From Brevibacillus sp051967035 (GTDB lineage: Bacteria > Bacillota > Bacilli > Brevibacillales > Brevibacillaceae): a stretch of DNA of 64,000 nucleotides. The notes below the pieces were generated by a model. The model saw nothing but the letters and a program-made list of their open reading frames with translations, was not told the origin of the DNA and searched no databases. Below, piece by piece: positions 23,859 to 33,077 of this stretch. The position numbers were made by a program, and so were the translations under genes. The DNA is taken from the NCBI RefSeq assembly GCF_051967035.1, contig NZ_JBQCKK010000001.1, positions 62,001 to 126,000 of the forward strand, given 5' to 3'. The first letter of the stretch is position 1; every line of letters begins with the position of its first letter.

Positions 23859-26531
23859 ATGTCAACTCAGCCAACAACCGACATCGACCAATTGCTGCCG
23901 AAGAACTACGACCCGAAGGCAGCCGAAAGCAAATGGTATCCGTACTGGATCGAAAAGCAATTTTTCAAAGCGGAACGCGACCCGGCGAAGCGTCCGTTCA
24001 CGATCGTCATCCCGCCTCCGAACGTAACGGGCAAGCTGCACTTGGGCCATGCGCTCGATACGACGCTGCAAGACATCATTACCCGCGCGAAGCGGATGCA
24101 AGGCTACAGCACGCTGTTTTTGCCTGGGATGGACCACGCCGGGATCGCCACGCAAGCTCGCGTAGAAGCGACATTGCGCGAAGAAGGCATCTCTCGCCAT
24201 GATCTCGGACGCGACAAGTTCATCGAAAAAGTATGGGAATGGAAGCACATTTACGCTTCGCATATCCGCGAGCAGTGGGAGAAGCTGGGTCTTGCGCTGG
24301 ATTACTCCCGCGAGCGTTTTACGATGGATGAAGGCTTGTCCAAAGCCGTGCGCGAAGTATTCGTTCGCCTGTACGAAAAAGGGCTGATTTATCGCGGGAA
24401 CCGCATTATCAACTGGGACCCGGTTGCCCGTACCGCCCTGTCCGATATCGAAGTGATTTACAAGGAAGTAAAAGGCGCTCTGCACCATATGCGCTATCCG
24501 CTCGCGGACGGCACCGGCTACATCGAGGTGGCGACGACCCGTCCGGAAACGATGCTGGGCGATACGGCTGTCGCCGTCCATCCGGAAGACGAGCGCTACA
24601 AGCACCTGATCGGAAAAACCGTGATTTTGCCGATTGTCGGTCGCGAAATTCCGATTGTCGCGGATACGTACGTCGATCCTGAGTTTGGCTCCGGGGCGGT
24701 AAAAATCACGCCAGCGCACGATCCGAACGACTTCGAGCTGGGACTGCGCCACCAACTGCCGCAAATCGTCGTCATGGACGAGACTGGCACGATGAACGAG
24801 CAGGCAGGCATCTACAAAGGACTGGACCGTTTTGCCTGCCGCAAGCAAATCATCAAAGACCTGACCGAGCAAGGCGTCATGTTCAAGATCGAGGAGCACA
24901 TCCACCAGGTAGGTCACAGCGAGCGCAGCGACGCTGTCGTAGAGCCGTATTTGTCTACGCAGTGGTTCGTGAAAATGCAGCCGTTGGCCGACCTCGCGCT
25001 GGCCAACGCCAACAGTGAAGAGAGCGTCAAATTCGTTCCGGAGCGCTTCAAGACCAACTACCTGCGCTGGATCGAGAACATTCGCGACTGGTGCATTTCC
25101 CGCCAGCTCTGGTGGGGCCATCGGATTCCTGCCTGGTACTGCCAGGAGTGCGGCGAGACAATCGTATCCCGCGAAGATGTCACCGAATGTCCGAGCTGCC
25201 ACAGCCACAAGCTGGAGCAGGACAATGACGTGCTCGATACCTGGTTCTCCTCTGGTCTGTGGCCGTTCTCCACGCTCGGCTGGCCGGAAGAGACCGAGGA
25301 CATGAAGTATTTCTATCCGACCAACGTCCTCGTAACCGGCTACGACATCATTTTCTTCTGGGTGGCGCGCATGATGTTCTCCGGTCTGGAATTCACCGGA
25401 AAAAGCCCGTTTGAATCCGTATTGATTCACGGCATTATCCGCGACTCCGAAGGCCGCAAAATGTCCAAGTCGCTCGGAAATGGCGTCGATCCGATGGAGG
25501 TCATCGAAAAATACGGCGCGGATGCCCTTCGCTTCACACTGGCGACGGGCAATTCGCCAGGGAACGACCAACGCTTTTACTGGGAAAAAGTCGAGGCAAA
25601 CCGCAACTTCGCCAACAAGATCTGGAACGCCTCGCGCTTTGCCCTGATGAACCTGAGCGGATTTACGTACGACGATATCGATCTCAGCGGCGAGCTGTCC
25701 ACCCCGGACAAGTGGATTCTCTCCCGTCTGCAAGCGACCATCGCCGATGTGACGCGCCTGACCGACGCGTTTGAATTCGGAGAAGCGGGCCGCATCCTGT
25801 ACAACTTCATCTGGGATGACCTGTGCGACTGGTACATCGAGATGGCGAAGCTGCCGCTGTACGGCAGCGACGAAGCCGCGAAAAAGACGACGCAATCCGT
25901 GCTCGTGACCGTGCTGGATCAAACGCTCAAGCTGCTCCATCCGTTCATGCCGTTCATCACCGAGGAAATTTGGCAGGCCTTGCCGCATCAAGGCGAGAGC
26001 ATTACCGTAGCTCCTTGGCCGACGGTGAACGACCAATGGATTTTTACCGAGGCAGAGAGCGAGATGACCATGTTGATGGAAATTATCCGCAGCGTGCGCA
26101 ATATCCGTGCAGAAGTCAACGTGCCGATGTCGAAGAAAATCGAGCTGCTGATTAAACCAAGCGATGCGACCTCCGCGGCTCGCCTGGCGCGCGGCGAAGA
26201 GTACATTGCCCGCTTCTGCAATCCGGAGACGCTCACGATCAGCGAGGAGCTGGCCATCCCGGAAAAGGCGATGTCTGCCGTTGTGACGGGAGCGGAGCTG
26301 TTCTTGCCGCTGGCTGGCTTGATCGACATCGAGCAGGAGCTGAAGCGCCTGGAAAAAGAGCTGGCTACGCTGCACGGCGAAGTGGAGCGGATTGAGAAGA
26401 AGCTGAACAATCCCGGCTTTATGGCGAAAGCGCCAGAGAAGGTCGTGGAAGAAGAAAAGGCGAAAATGGCTGACTACATGGAAAAACGGGATAAGGTCAT
26501 CGCTCGCCTTGCCGAACTGAAGGGCGAATGA
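23859..26531 (+). CDS. valS: Valyl-tRNA synthetase
   Basis: Charges tRNA(Val) in the cytoplasm. The 890-residue class I enzyme has the HIGH motif (PPPNVTGKLHLGH, residues 61-64), the CP1 editing domain (about 190-390, with TTRPETMLGDTAVAVHP), the KMSKS loop at residue 534 (GRKMSKSLGNGVDP), the anticodon-binding domain and a C-terminal coiled-coil arm (from about residue 825). The ATG follows AGAGGAGGAAG after the T-box terminator; a frame that enters from the T-box itself is not the start. Confidence 0.98.
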   Translation: MSTQPTTDIDQLLPKNYDPKAAESKWYPYWIEKQFFKAERDPAKRPFTIVIPPPNVTGKLHLGHALDTTLQDIITRAKRMQGYSTLFLPGMDHAGIATQARVEATLREEGISRHDLGRDKFIEKVWEWKHIYASHIREQWEKLGLALDYSRERFTMDEGLSKAVREVFVRLYEKGLIYRGNRIINWDPVARTALSDIEVIYKEVKGALHHMRYPLADGTGYIEVATTRPETMLGDTAVAVHPEDERYKHLIGKTVILPIVGREIPIVADTYVDPEFGSGAVKITPAHDPNDFELGLRHQLPQIVVMDETGTMNEQAGIYKGLDRFACRKQIIKDLTEQGVMFKIEEHIHQVGHSERSDAVVEPYLSTQWFVKMQPLADLALANANSEESVKFVPERFKTNYLRWIENIRDWCISRQLWWGHRIPAWYCQECGETIVSREDVTECPSCHSHKLEQDNDVLDTWFSSGLWPFSTLGWPEETEDMKYFYPTNVLVTGYDIIFFWVARMMFSGLEFTGKSPFESVLIHGIIRDSEGRKMSKSLGNGVDPMEVIEKYGADALRFTLATGNSPGNDQRFYWEKVEANRNFANKIWNASRFALMNLSGFTYDDIDLSGELSTPDKWILSRLQATIADVTRLTDAFEFGEAGRILYNFIWDDLCDWYIEMAKLPLYGSDEAAKKTTQSVLVTVLDQTLKLLHPFMPFITEEIWQALPHQGESITVAPWPTVNDQWIFTEAESEMTMLMEIIRSVRNIRAEVNVPMSKKIELLIKPSDATSAARLARGEEYIARFCNPETLTISEELAIPEKAMSAVVTGAELFLPLAGLIDIEQELKRLEKELATLHGEVERIEKKLNNPGFMAKAPEKVVEEEKAKMADYMEKRDKVIARLAELKGE

Positions 26532-26574
26532 TCCGCCGTACCCACGCATATTTTTGAGAATGGAGCATTTTGGT

Positions 26575-27948
26575 ATGCATGCAGAAGCACAATTTGTTGA
26601 ATACAAAGAGGCGCTCGACTGGCTGCATGGACTGCTTCGCTTTGGTCAGCGGCCCGGGCTTGAGAGAATGCAGTGGGCACTTGCGCAACTGGACCATCCG
26701 GAACGGAGAATTCCGTTCATCCATGTGGCAGGCACCAATGGAAAAGGTTCAACGTGCGCGTTCCTGACGCACATGCTGATGGAGGCCGGCTACAGTGTCG
26801 GTACATTCACCTCGCCTTATCTGGTAGATTTTCGCGAGCGCATTCGCTACAACGGGAGCATGATCGAGGAAGCCGATTTTCTCCGGTTGGCCAATGAGGT
26901 CAAGCTCGTAGTCGAGCGCTGCGAGCGCGAGACGGCATATGGCTCGCTTACGGAGTTCGAAGTCATCACGCTGATCGCCATTCTCTATTTTTCGAGAGTG
27001 GCGAGACCGGCTGTCGTCGTCTGGGAGACGGGGCTGGGGGGACGCTTGGATTCGACCAATGTCGTGCTGCCGCTCGTTTCCGTTATCACAAATATTGGCA
27101 TGGACCATACACAGGTGTTGGGCGATACTCTGGAGGAGATTGCCCGTGAAAAAGCTGGCATCATCAAGCCGGGCGTACCTGTCGTCACGGGCGAGACCCG
27201 CCCGGAAATACTCGCTGTGTTCAAGGAGCGGGCTGTCGAGACGAAGAGTACCGTATACAGCCTGCAGGAGCATTTCTTTGTCGAACAGCTCGAAGAAAAG
27301 CTGGGGCAGCAGCGGATTCGCTACCACAGCATTCATCGGCGCGAGGAAGCAACCTATCGCTTGACCCTGAACGGCATTCATCAAACGACAAATGCAGCGG
27401 TCGCGTTGATGACCATTGATGTCTTGCGCAACTATTTCTCTTTCCTGCTGGAGGAAGAAGAAATATCCCGTGGTTTGCAACAAACACGCTGGCCTGGTCG
27501 TCTAGAAGTCGTCTCGCCAAGACCGCTTGTGATCTTGGACGGGGCACACAACCAGGAGGGAATGGAAGCACTCGCCAATAGCCTGGAGCGGCTTTTGCCG
27601 GAAGAGGCAGGGCTGCACCTGCTGTTTTCCGGATTGGCTGATAAGCCGCTTTCCGCGATGGCAAAAGCGCTTGCGCCCGTGAAGGCGAAAATCAAGTCGC
27701 TGAACGTGACATCATTTGACTTTCCGCGTGCAGCAGAGGCAAGCGTGCTACGCGAGGCGTTTTTGCAAGGCGGATGGGCGGAGGAAACCCTCGAAACCGT
27801 TCCGGACTGGCGAGCGTTTCTCCTTTCTTGGATGCGGGAGAAGCAATCAGCGAAAGCGGATGACTGGTTGGTCGTCTGCGGTTCGCTCTACTTCATCGCC
27901 CAAGTACGCGCATTCTTTCCGACTACAGTAGAAGAGGCAGGTGAATAG
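26575..27948 (+). CDS. folC: Folylpolyglutamate synthase / dihydrofolate synthase
   Basis: Adds glutamate to dihydropteroate and folates. The 457-residue Mur-ligase-fold protein has the P-loop HVAGTNGKGSTCAFL, the SPYLVDFRERI loop, GLGGRLDSTNV and LDGAHNQEGM in the C-terminal domain. The ATG at 26575 lies nine bases after GGAG; earlier in-frame TTG and ATG codons have no site. The gene follows valS as in B. subtilis. Confidence 0.95.
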   Translation: MHAEAQFVEYKEALDWLHGLLRFGQRPGLERMQWALAQLDHPERRIPFIHVAGTNGKGSTCAFLTHMLMEAGYSVGTFTSPYLVDFRERIRYNGSMIEEADFLRLANEVKLVVERCERETAYGSLTEFEVITLIAILYFSRVARPAVVVWETGLGGRLDSTNVVLPLVSVITNIGMDHTQVLGDTLEEIAREKAGIIKPGVPVVTGETRPEILAVFKERAVETKSTVYSLQEHFFVEQLEEKLGQQRIRYHSIHRREEATYRLTLNGIHQTTNAAVALMTIDVLRNYFSFLLEEEEISRGLQQTRWPGRLEVVSPRPLVILDGAHNQEGMEALANSLERLLPEEAGLHLLFSGLADKPLSAMAKALAPVKAKIKSLNVTSFDFPRAAEASVLREAFLQGGWAEETLETVPDWRAFLLSWMREKQSAKADDWLVVCGSLYFIAQVRAFFPTTVEEAGE

Positions 27949-27949
27949 G

Positions 27950-29332
27950 GTGGATCAGGCTAGGCACGTCCACTTTGTGGGCATCGGCGGATATGGCATG
28001 AGCGCCATTGCCCGCGTCTTGATCGACCTTGGATACAAGGTAACCGGCTCCGATGTCGCCATGAACGAATTGGCGAAGAAGCTGGAAGCGAGAGGGGCGG
28101 TCGTTCATATCGGCCACAACGCTGCCCACGTGGAGGGAGCAGACATCATTGTTTACTCGACCAGCATCCCCAAGGACAACCCGGAGGTCGTCGCAGCGGA
28201 AGCGAAGGGAATCCCGGTCATGCACCGCTCCCAGATGCTCGCCCGCATCTTGAACGAACGAACAGGGGTAGCCGTTGCCGGAGCGCACGGCAAGACGACC
28301 ACGACCTCCATGATTTCGCATGTGCTGGAAGAGTGCGGGGTAGACCCGACCTTCATCATTGGCGGAGAGCTGATGAATGCGGGCACGAATGCCAAGGCAG
28401 GGACGAGTGATTTTGTCATTGCGGAAGCGGACGAGAGCGATGGCTCCTTTTTGGAATACAGACCGATGTACGAGATTGTGACCAGCATCGAGCCGGACCA
28501 TCTGGAGCACTTCGGTGGCGATTTCAACAATTTGAAACAGGCGTACGTTCAGTTTTTGAGCCATCTGAAGCCGGGGGGCAAAGCGATTTTGTGCATCGAC
28601 GATTCGCATGTGCGCGAAGTGATGTCTTCTGTCGCAAGCACGGTAGTAACGTATGCGATCGATCCGGCTTTTGTGCCGCAGGCCGAGTTTCGCGCCGTCT
28701 CGATCGAGTGCGGAGATCGCCGCAGCACATGTCAGGTGTACCATCGGGATCAACTGCTTGGGACGCTCGCGCTTACCGTTCCGGGCAAGCACAATATCGC
28801 CAACGCGCTGGCGGCGATCATCGTCTGCCTGGATGCGGGGCTTACGTTTGAACAGATTGCCCATGCCCTGACTACCTTCCGGGGAGCGAAGCGCCGATTC
28901 CAGATCATCGGAGAGGCGCGCGACATACTCGTGGTGGACGATTACGCACACCATCCGACGGAGATCATCGCGACGTTGAACGGAGCCAAGGCGTCCGGCC
29001 GGCGGGTCATCGCCGTTTTCCAGCCGCAGCGCTACACGCGGACGTATTTTTTGATGGATGAGTTTAGCCGCGCGTTTTCGCAGGCGGACGAAGTCATCAT
29101 TACGGATATTTACTCCCCGGCTGGCGAAGCCAAAATCGAAGGGGTAAGCTCCGAGGTGCTGGTTGAAAAAATCCGCACCAACAGCCATCCGCGCGCGCAG
29201 TACATTCCGACCAAGGAACAGATGCAGGAGCAGCTGGTCAAAGAATTGCAAGCTGGCGACCTGGTGCTGACTATGGGCGCGGGAGACATTTGGAAGTCCG
29301 CTTACTGGCTGGCAGAAAAGCTGGAAAAATAA
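27950..29332 (+). CDS. murC: UDP-N-acetylmuramate-L-alanine ligase
   Basis: Adds L-alanine to UDP-MurNAc, the first peptide step of peptidoglycan synthesis. The 460-residue product starts with HVHFVGIGGYGMSAIA, has the ATP loop AGAHGKTTTTSM, EADESDGSFL, and DDYAHHPTEI in the C-terminal part. Two GTG codons (27941, 27950) are possible starts; AGGTGAA is better placed for 27950, two bases after the folC stop. Confidence 0.95.
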   Translation: MDQARHVHFVGIGGYGMSAIARVLIDLGYKVTGSDVAMNELAKKLEARGAVVHIGHNAAHVEGADIIVYSTSIPKDNPEVVAAEAKGIPVMHRSQMLARILNERTGVAVAGAHGKTTTTSMISHVLEECGVDPTFIIGGELMNAGTNAKAGTSDFVIAEADESDGSFLEYRPMYEIVTSIEPDHLEHFGGDFNNLKQAYVQFLSHLKPGGKAILCIDDSHVREVMSSVASTVVTYAIDPAFVPQAEFRAVSIECGDRRSTCQVYHRDQLLGTLALTVPGKHNIANALAAIIVCLDAGLTFEQIAHALTTFRGAKRRFQIIGEARDILVVDDYAHHPTEIIATLNGAKASGRRVIAVFQPQRYTRTYFLMDEFSRAFSQADEVIITDIYSPAGEAKIEGVSSEVLVEKIRTNSHPRAQYIPTKEQMQEQLVKELQAGDLVLTMGAGDIWKSAYWLAEKLEK

Positions 29333-29359
29333 AAGCAGCACGCGTTTCTGCAAGAAGAA

Positions 29360-29397
29360 AGACTTGGTTCGAAATTGGAGCCAAGTCTTTTTTTTTT
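29360..29397 (+). terminator. Terminator of valS-folC-murC
   Basis: Eleven-base-pair stem (29360-29370 with 29378-29388), seven-base loop, ten T. Confidence 0.92.
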
Positions 29398-29489
29398 ATA
29401 CAGATATGAATGGATAAGGATGACCCCGTATTAGAAGGCTTGGGTCAAAGGCTTGGCGCAGCCACGCTTTCCATGTGGTAAAATAAAAA

Positions 29490-29506
29490 TTAGTATCAGG
29501 TATTAA
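29490..29506 (+). promoter_or_regulatory. FapR operator of fabH
   Basis: TTAGTATCAGGTATTAA is an imperfect dyad that closely follows the FapR operator (TTAGTACC-type arms). It overlaps the -35 region of the fabH promoter. FapR represses fatty-acid and phospholipid genes until malonyl-CoA accumulates. Confidence 0.75.
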
Positions 29507-29513
29507 TATCTGG

Positions 29514-29522
29514 TGATATAAT
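29514..29522 (+). promoter_or_regulatory. Extended -10 promoter of fabH
   Basis: TGATATAAT, perfect -10 at 29517-29522 with extended TG, 34 bases before the start codon. The FapR box ends 7 bases upstream. Confidence 0.65.
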
Positions 29523-29555
29523 GTAGTCACAAACAAGCGGAGGTGATGATTCGAT

Positions 29556-30548
29556 ATGGTGAATACAAATGTAACTTCTTCCCGGATCACGGCGATCGGC
29601 ACCTATGTGCCAAGCGGTGTGCTGCGCAATGCCGATCTGGAAAAGATGGTGGAGACATCCGACGAATGGATTGTGCAGCGAACGGGCATCCACGAACGGC
29701 GCATTGCAGCAAAAGATGAGTTTACAAGCGATTTGGCGATTGCGGCCGTAGAGAACATGGCCGCTGCCTATGGCAAAAATCTCACAGACGTCGACTTGAT
29801 CCTCGTGGCCACGAGCACGCCGGATTTTCCGTTTCCGAGCGTCGCCAGCCAAATCCAGGCTCATTTCGGCATCGCGCTGGCGGGCGCCATGGATCTTTCC
29901 GCCACATGTGCTGGGTTTACGTACGCGCTGCACACCGCGAACGCGATGATCGCCTCCGGGCTGCACCGCAAAGTGCTGGTGGTGGCAGCCGAAACGCTTT
30001 CCAAGGTGACCGACTACACCGACCGCACGACCTGCATCCTGTTTGGCGATGGAGCGGGTGCAGTGCTGGTGGAAGCCGACCCGGACGCTCCCGGTTTTCT
30101 CGCCGCCTATTTAGGCTCGAAGGGAGACGGCGGCATTCACGTCTACCGCTCGGGGCTTGCGACGAGCATGGATGGCAGAGCGCTTGCGGGGAACGGCTGT
30201 ATCGTGCAAAATGGCAGAGAAGTGTACAAGTGGGCGGTCACAACGGTACCGGCAGGCATGCAGGAGGTTGTGAGCCGCGCGGGCATGACGCTGGATGAGG
30301 TGGACTGGTTTATTCCGCACAGCGCCAATTTGCGCATGATCGAATCGATTTGCGAGCGCAGCGGCTTTCCGCTCGAAAAGACATTGTACAGCTTGGCCTA
30401 CTACGGCAATACATCGGCGGCTACCATCCCGCTTGCGCTCGAACTGGGCATCGAGCAGGGCAAGGTCAAAGCCGGAGACAACATTTTGCTGTACGGCTTC
30501 GGCGGGGGACTCGTCCACGCCGGACTGCTTGTGACCTGGCAGCCGTAA
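29556..30548 (+). CDS. fabH: 3-oxoacyl-[acyl-carrier-protein] synthase III
   Basis: Starts fatty-acid synthesis by condensing acyl-CoA with malonyl-ACP; branched-chain primers are usual in Bacillales. The 330-residue protein has the triad Cys118 (DLSATCAGFTYAL), His (FIPHSANLRMI) and Asn (YYGNTSAATIP), plus SDEWIVQRTGIHERR near the N-terminus. AGCGGAGGTGATG is a strong ribosome site. It is probably transcribed alone, under FapR. Confidence 0.96.
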   Translation: MVNTNVTSSRITAIGTYVPSGVLRNADLEKMVETSDEWIVQRTGIHERRIAAKDEFTSDLAIAAVENMAAAYGKNLTDVDLILVATSTPDFPFPSVASQIQAHFGIALAGAMDLSATCAGFTYALHTANAMIASGLHRKVLVVAAETLSKVTDYTDRTTCILFGDGAGAVLVEADPDAPGFLAAYLGSKGDGGIHVYRSGLATSMDGRALAGNGCIVQNGREVYKWAVTTVPAGMQEVVSRAGMTLDEVDWFIPHSANLRMIESICERSGFPLEKTLYSLAYYGNTSAATIPLALELGIEQGKVKAGDNILLYGFGGGLVHAGLLVTWQP

Positions 30549-30680
30549 GCTTGTTTCGCAGAGCGGCTTTGTGCCGTGCCGTGCGGCCATTTGGCCATTT
30601 GCTAGATTTGCTAGAACAACAGTCATAACCCGTCCCGGCCAGGCGTAAGCTAGTACAAAGAGCCTGCAAGCTGGGAGGGC

Positions 30681-31967
30681 ATGAGCGTGAACGGAGACAA
30701 GAAAAATCATGTAACAGTCAAAATGAACGGCAGGTTTTGGGATGAAAAGCGCGAGACAGGCAAGCAGGAGGCGAGCGTGAAGCGCACGCCCAAAGACGAT
30801 ACGCCACGGGTAAACATTCAGGGGCCGCCGATCTCTTTTCCCGGCGTCCTTCCTCCGAAAAAGGAACATGACGCCTGGGAACGAATGATGCAGCTGAGAG
30901 GGGCCGCCCAGAGGGAAACGAGCAGAGAGCCGGGGCCGATTCTGGGCGATGCGCCCGAACCCGAAGCGATGCCGCAACAGGAGGAGCTTTTCGCGGCTTA
31001 CAGCAGCTCCGGTAACAATCCGGCCAAACGCTTTCTGGCTTTTTGGCCGAAAACCCCCATGTGGCGCACGGCGCTGACGACAGGAGGAGCAGTCGCGATC
31101 GGGCTGCTATTCGGCTTCTTGGTGCTGTCGGTGTTCACGCAGAAGGAATTTTCGCAATCGTACGGATCGTTTTTGAGCGACACCGTACAGACGCTGACGG
31201 CATCCGATGCAAAAGGCGGACAGGAGACGCCTGCTGGCCCCGGTTCGTCCGAGGCAGCCGCTGGCGCAGGGACAGCAAACGGAAAAGGTCCGGCTGTCGC
31301 GGAGCAAAAGGTATCCTTGCAAATGCCGCCGATCAGCATGTTCGTCGCCCAGGCAGGCGTGTTTCAGCCGGACGCCTCGCCGCAGTCTGCGGTGGAGCCG
31401 CTGGCGAAAGCGGGAATCCCGCACCTGTTATACAAGGATGGCGGCAAGCAGTACATGTTCGCAGCCGCAGCGCCGACGCGAGACGCCGTATTGGGCTTTG
31501 CCGCCAGCCTGAAAAACAAAGGGATGGATGTATACGTCAAGGAGTTTGCTTTTCCTGCCTTCCAGGGAGCCGTTCCGGTGAGCAAGGCAGCTGCGGCCGC
31601 AGAAGGGCCGAATGTGCAGGCGTTCTTCGACAACGGCGTGAAGCTGGCGCAGGCGCTCTCTGCCCAGTCCGGCCTGATTATTACAGCCGGACAACTCTCT
31701 GCCTCCGCGCAGGAGACGGCTGACCTGAAAGAATGGCATCGCCAATTTCTGGAGGAAAGCCGACTGATTCAGGTGCAGGATGCGTGGAAGCCGCTGTTCG
31801 AAGGGATGGTCAACGGAATCAATCAGGCGTTGGCGGCCCGCGACAAGATGGCGGAAGCGAGCGCCGGAAAAAAAGGGGGAAGCGCCGAATCGTACGCATG
31901 GCAAGTACAGGCGGGCGTGCTCGGATATTGGGAGAGCTACGCAAGCTGGGTGCAGCTGGCCCGCTGA
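30681..31967 (+). CDS. SPOR-domain sporulation protein, SpoIIB-like
   Basis: A 428-residue protein with a basic cytoplasmic N-terminus (1-125), one membrane helix (about 130-151, ALTTGGAVAIGLLFGFLVL), a low-complexity Ala/Gly linker and a SPOR-like domain (about 212-290, ISMFVAQAGVFQPDASPQS and YMFAAAAPTRDAV). The C-terminal 130 residues are helical. This architecture and the place between folC/murC and maf-radC-mreB match spoIIB of B. subtilis, which acts in septal wall dissolution during engulfment. Sequence identity outside the SPOR region is not obvious, so I leave the symbol empty. Confidence 0.75.
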   Translation: MSVNGDKKNHVTVKMNGRFWDEKRETGKQEASVKRTPKDDTPRVNIQGPPISFPGVLPPKKEHDAWERMMQLRGAAQRETSREPGPILGDAPEPEAMPQQEELFAAYSSSGNNPAKRFLAFWPKTPMWRTALTTGGAVAIGLLFGFLVLSVFTQKEFSQSYGSFLSDTVQTLTASDAKGGQETPAGPGSSEAAAGAGTANGKGPAVAEQKVSLQMPPISMFVAQAGVFQPDASPQSAVEPLAKAGIPHLLYKDGGKQYMFAAAAPTRDAVLGFAASLKNKGMDVYVKEFAFPAFQGAVPVSKAAAAAEGPNVQAFFDNGVKLAQALSAQSGLIITAGQLSASAQETADLKEWHRQFLEESRLIQVQDAWKPLFEGMVNGINQALAARDKMAEASAGKKGGSAESYAWQVQAGVLGYWESYASWVQLAR

Positions 31968-31989
31968 AACGGATAAGCGAGTGCCGATC

Positions 31990-32029
31990 AGGCTTCCGCA
32001 AGATTTCTTGCAGGAGGCCTTTTCTTTTT
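31990..32029 (+). terminator. Terminator of the SpoIIB-like gene
   Basis: AGGCTTCC pairs with GGAGGCCT (31990-31997 with 32013-32020), extended by GCAAG/CTTGC inside, followed by TTTCTTTTT. Confidence 0.85.
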
Positions 32030-32139
32030 ATACAGTAACTACCAGGAGCAATCAGGGATTGTTTCACCCCTTCCCATTTGCTAAACTTATGGTTGGCAAA
32101 AAGAGAATCCCTTCATAAAAAGGGAGTTGGGAACAAGGA

Positions 32140-32379
32140 ATGGGGAAAGAAACGCTTACGCTCGTGTTTCTACTGGTGAGTGGTCTTTTGGGCGGTAGCA
32201 TCGTCGGGGAAATTCTCGGTCCCTGGGTGCCTTTTCTGACCAAAAGCGAAATGATTAGATGGTCACCTGCGGCAGATTTAGAAATTTTGAAGTACGACCT
32301 GAACTTTCAGGTCAAACTAAATCTAGCCAGTATCGGGGGGCTTGCCCTCGCGTTTTGGATACATCGACGGATAAAGTAG
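32140..32379 (+). CDS. DUF4321 small membrane protein
   Basis: A 79-residue protein with two membrane helices: residues about 5-30 (LTLVFLLVSGLLGGSIVGEIL) and 56-74 (LNLASIGGLALAFWI), with a basic C-terminus. This is the DUF4321 pattern, common in spore-forming Firmicutes just before maf. Function unknown. AAGGA lies directly before the ATG and GGGAG 14 bases upstream. Confidence 0.8.
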   Translation: MGKETLTLVFLLVSGLLGGSIVGEILGPWVPFLTKSEMIRWSPAADLEILKYDLNFQVKLNLASIGGLALAFWIHRRIK

Positions 32380-32387
32380 GTTGAAAC

Positions 32388-32978
32388 ATGACGACAGAAA
32401 AACACGACACGCTCATTCTAGCTTCATCATCGCCTCGCCGACGAGAGCTGCTACAGGCGCTGGGTATTCCGTTTACGGTCATGACCAGCGATGCGGACGA
32501 GACGACGGCGCCTCATCTAACTGCCGAGCAAGTGGTAGAGGAGTTGTCCTTGCGCAAGGCAAAGGCAGTAGCCGATCGCCTGTCGGAAGGTCTCGTGCTC
32601 GGTTCGGACACGGTTGTCGTACTGGATGGACAGATTTTGGGCAAGCCTGTAGACGAAGCGGACGCGTTTCGCATGCTGTCCATGCTCCAGGGGCGAGAGC
32701 ATACCGTGTATACCGGCGTGGCCCTGGTGGATGTAGCGACTGGACGCACAGAAGTGGCGCACAGCCACACGGATGTGAGAATTCGTCCGCTGAGCGAAGC
32801 AGAGATCAAGTCGTACATTGCAACGAAAGAGCCGATGGACAAAGCGGGTTCTTATGCGATTCAAGGGATTGGAGCGACAATCGTGGAGGGGATAACCGGG
32901 GATTACTTTACGGTGGTCGGCCTTCCGCTTGGTTTGACCTCCAACCTGCTGGCGCGTTTCGGAATGCCCGTTTTGTAG
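32388..32978 (+). CDS. maf: Maf family nucleoside triphosphate pyrophosphatase
   Basis: House-cleaning pyrophosphatase for non-canonical NTPs (dTTP/UTP class likely). The 196-residue protein has the Maf signature ILASSSPRRRELLQALGI, DADETTAPHLTAEQVV, VLGSDTVVVLDGQILGKP and DKAGSYAIQGIGA. It starts eight bases after the DUF4321 gene, before radC, as in B. subtilis (maf-radC-mreB). Confidence 0.94.
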   Translation: MTTEKHDTLILASSSPRRRELLQALGIPFTVMTSDADETTAPHLTAEQVVEELSLRKAKAVADRLSEGLVLGSDTVVVLDGQILGKPVDEADAFRMLSMLQGREHTVYTGVALVDVATGRTEVAHSHTDVRIRPLSEAEIKSYIATKEPMDKAGSYAIQGIGATIVEGITGDYFTVVGLPLGLTSNLLARFGMPVL

Positions 32979-33077
32979 GAAAGCTGCGCTTGCGTGCAAA
33001 CGACAACGGCCAACCGCCTCACGACCTACTTCCTGTCAGCCGTTGACGATCATGAGATAGGTGGGAGGCGGCGAGAA

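Noticed and set aside
23862..26606. Open frame of 914 codons antisense to valS
   Set aside because: It mirrors valS codon structure (GC-rich third positions), has no ribosome site and no recognisable domain.
30541..30568. Weak hairpin after fabH (AGCCG/CGGCT)
   Set aside because: Only five base pairs with an 18-base loop and three T; not convincing as a terminator.
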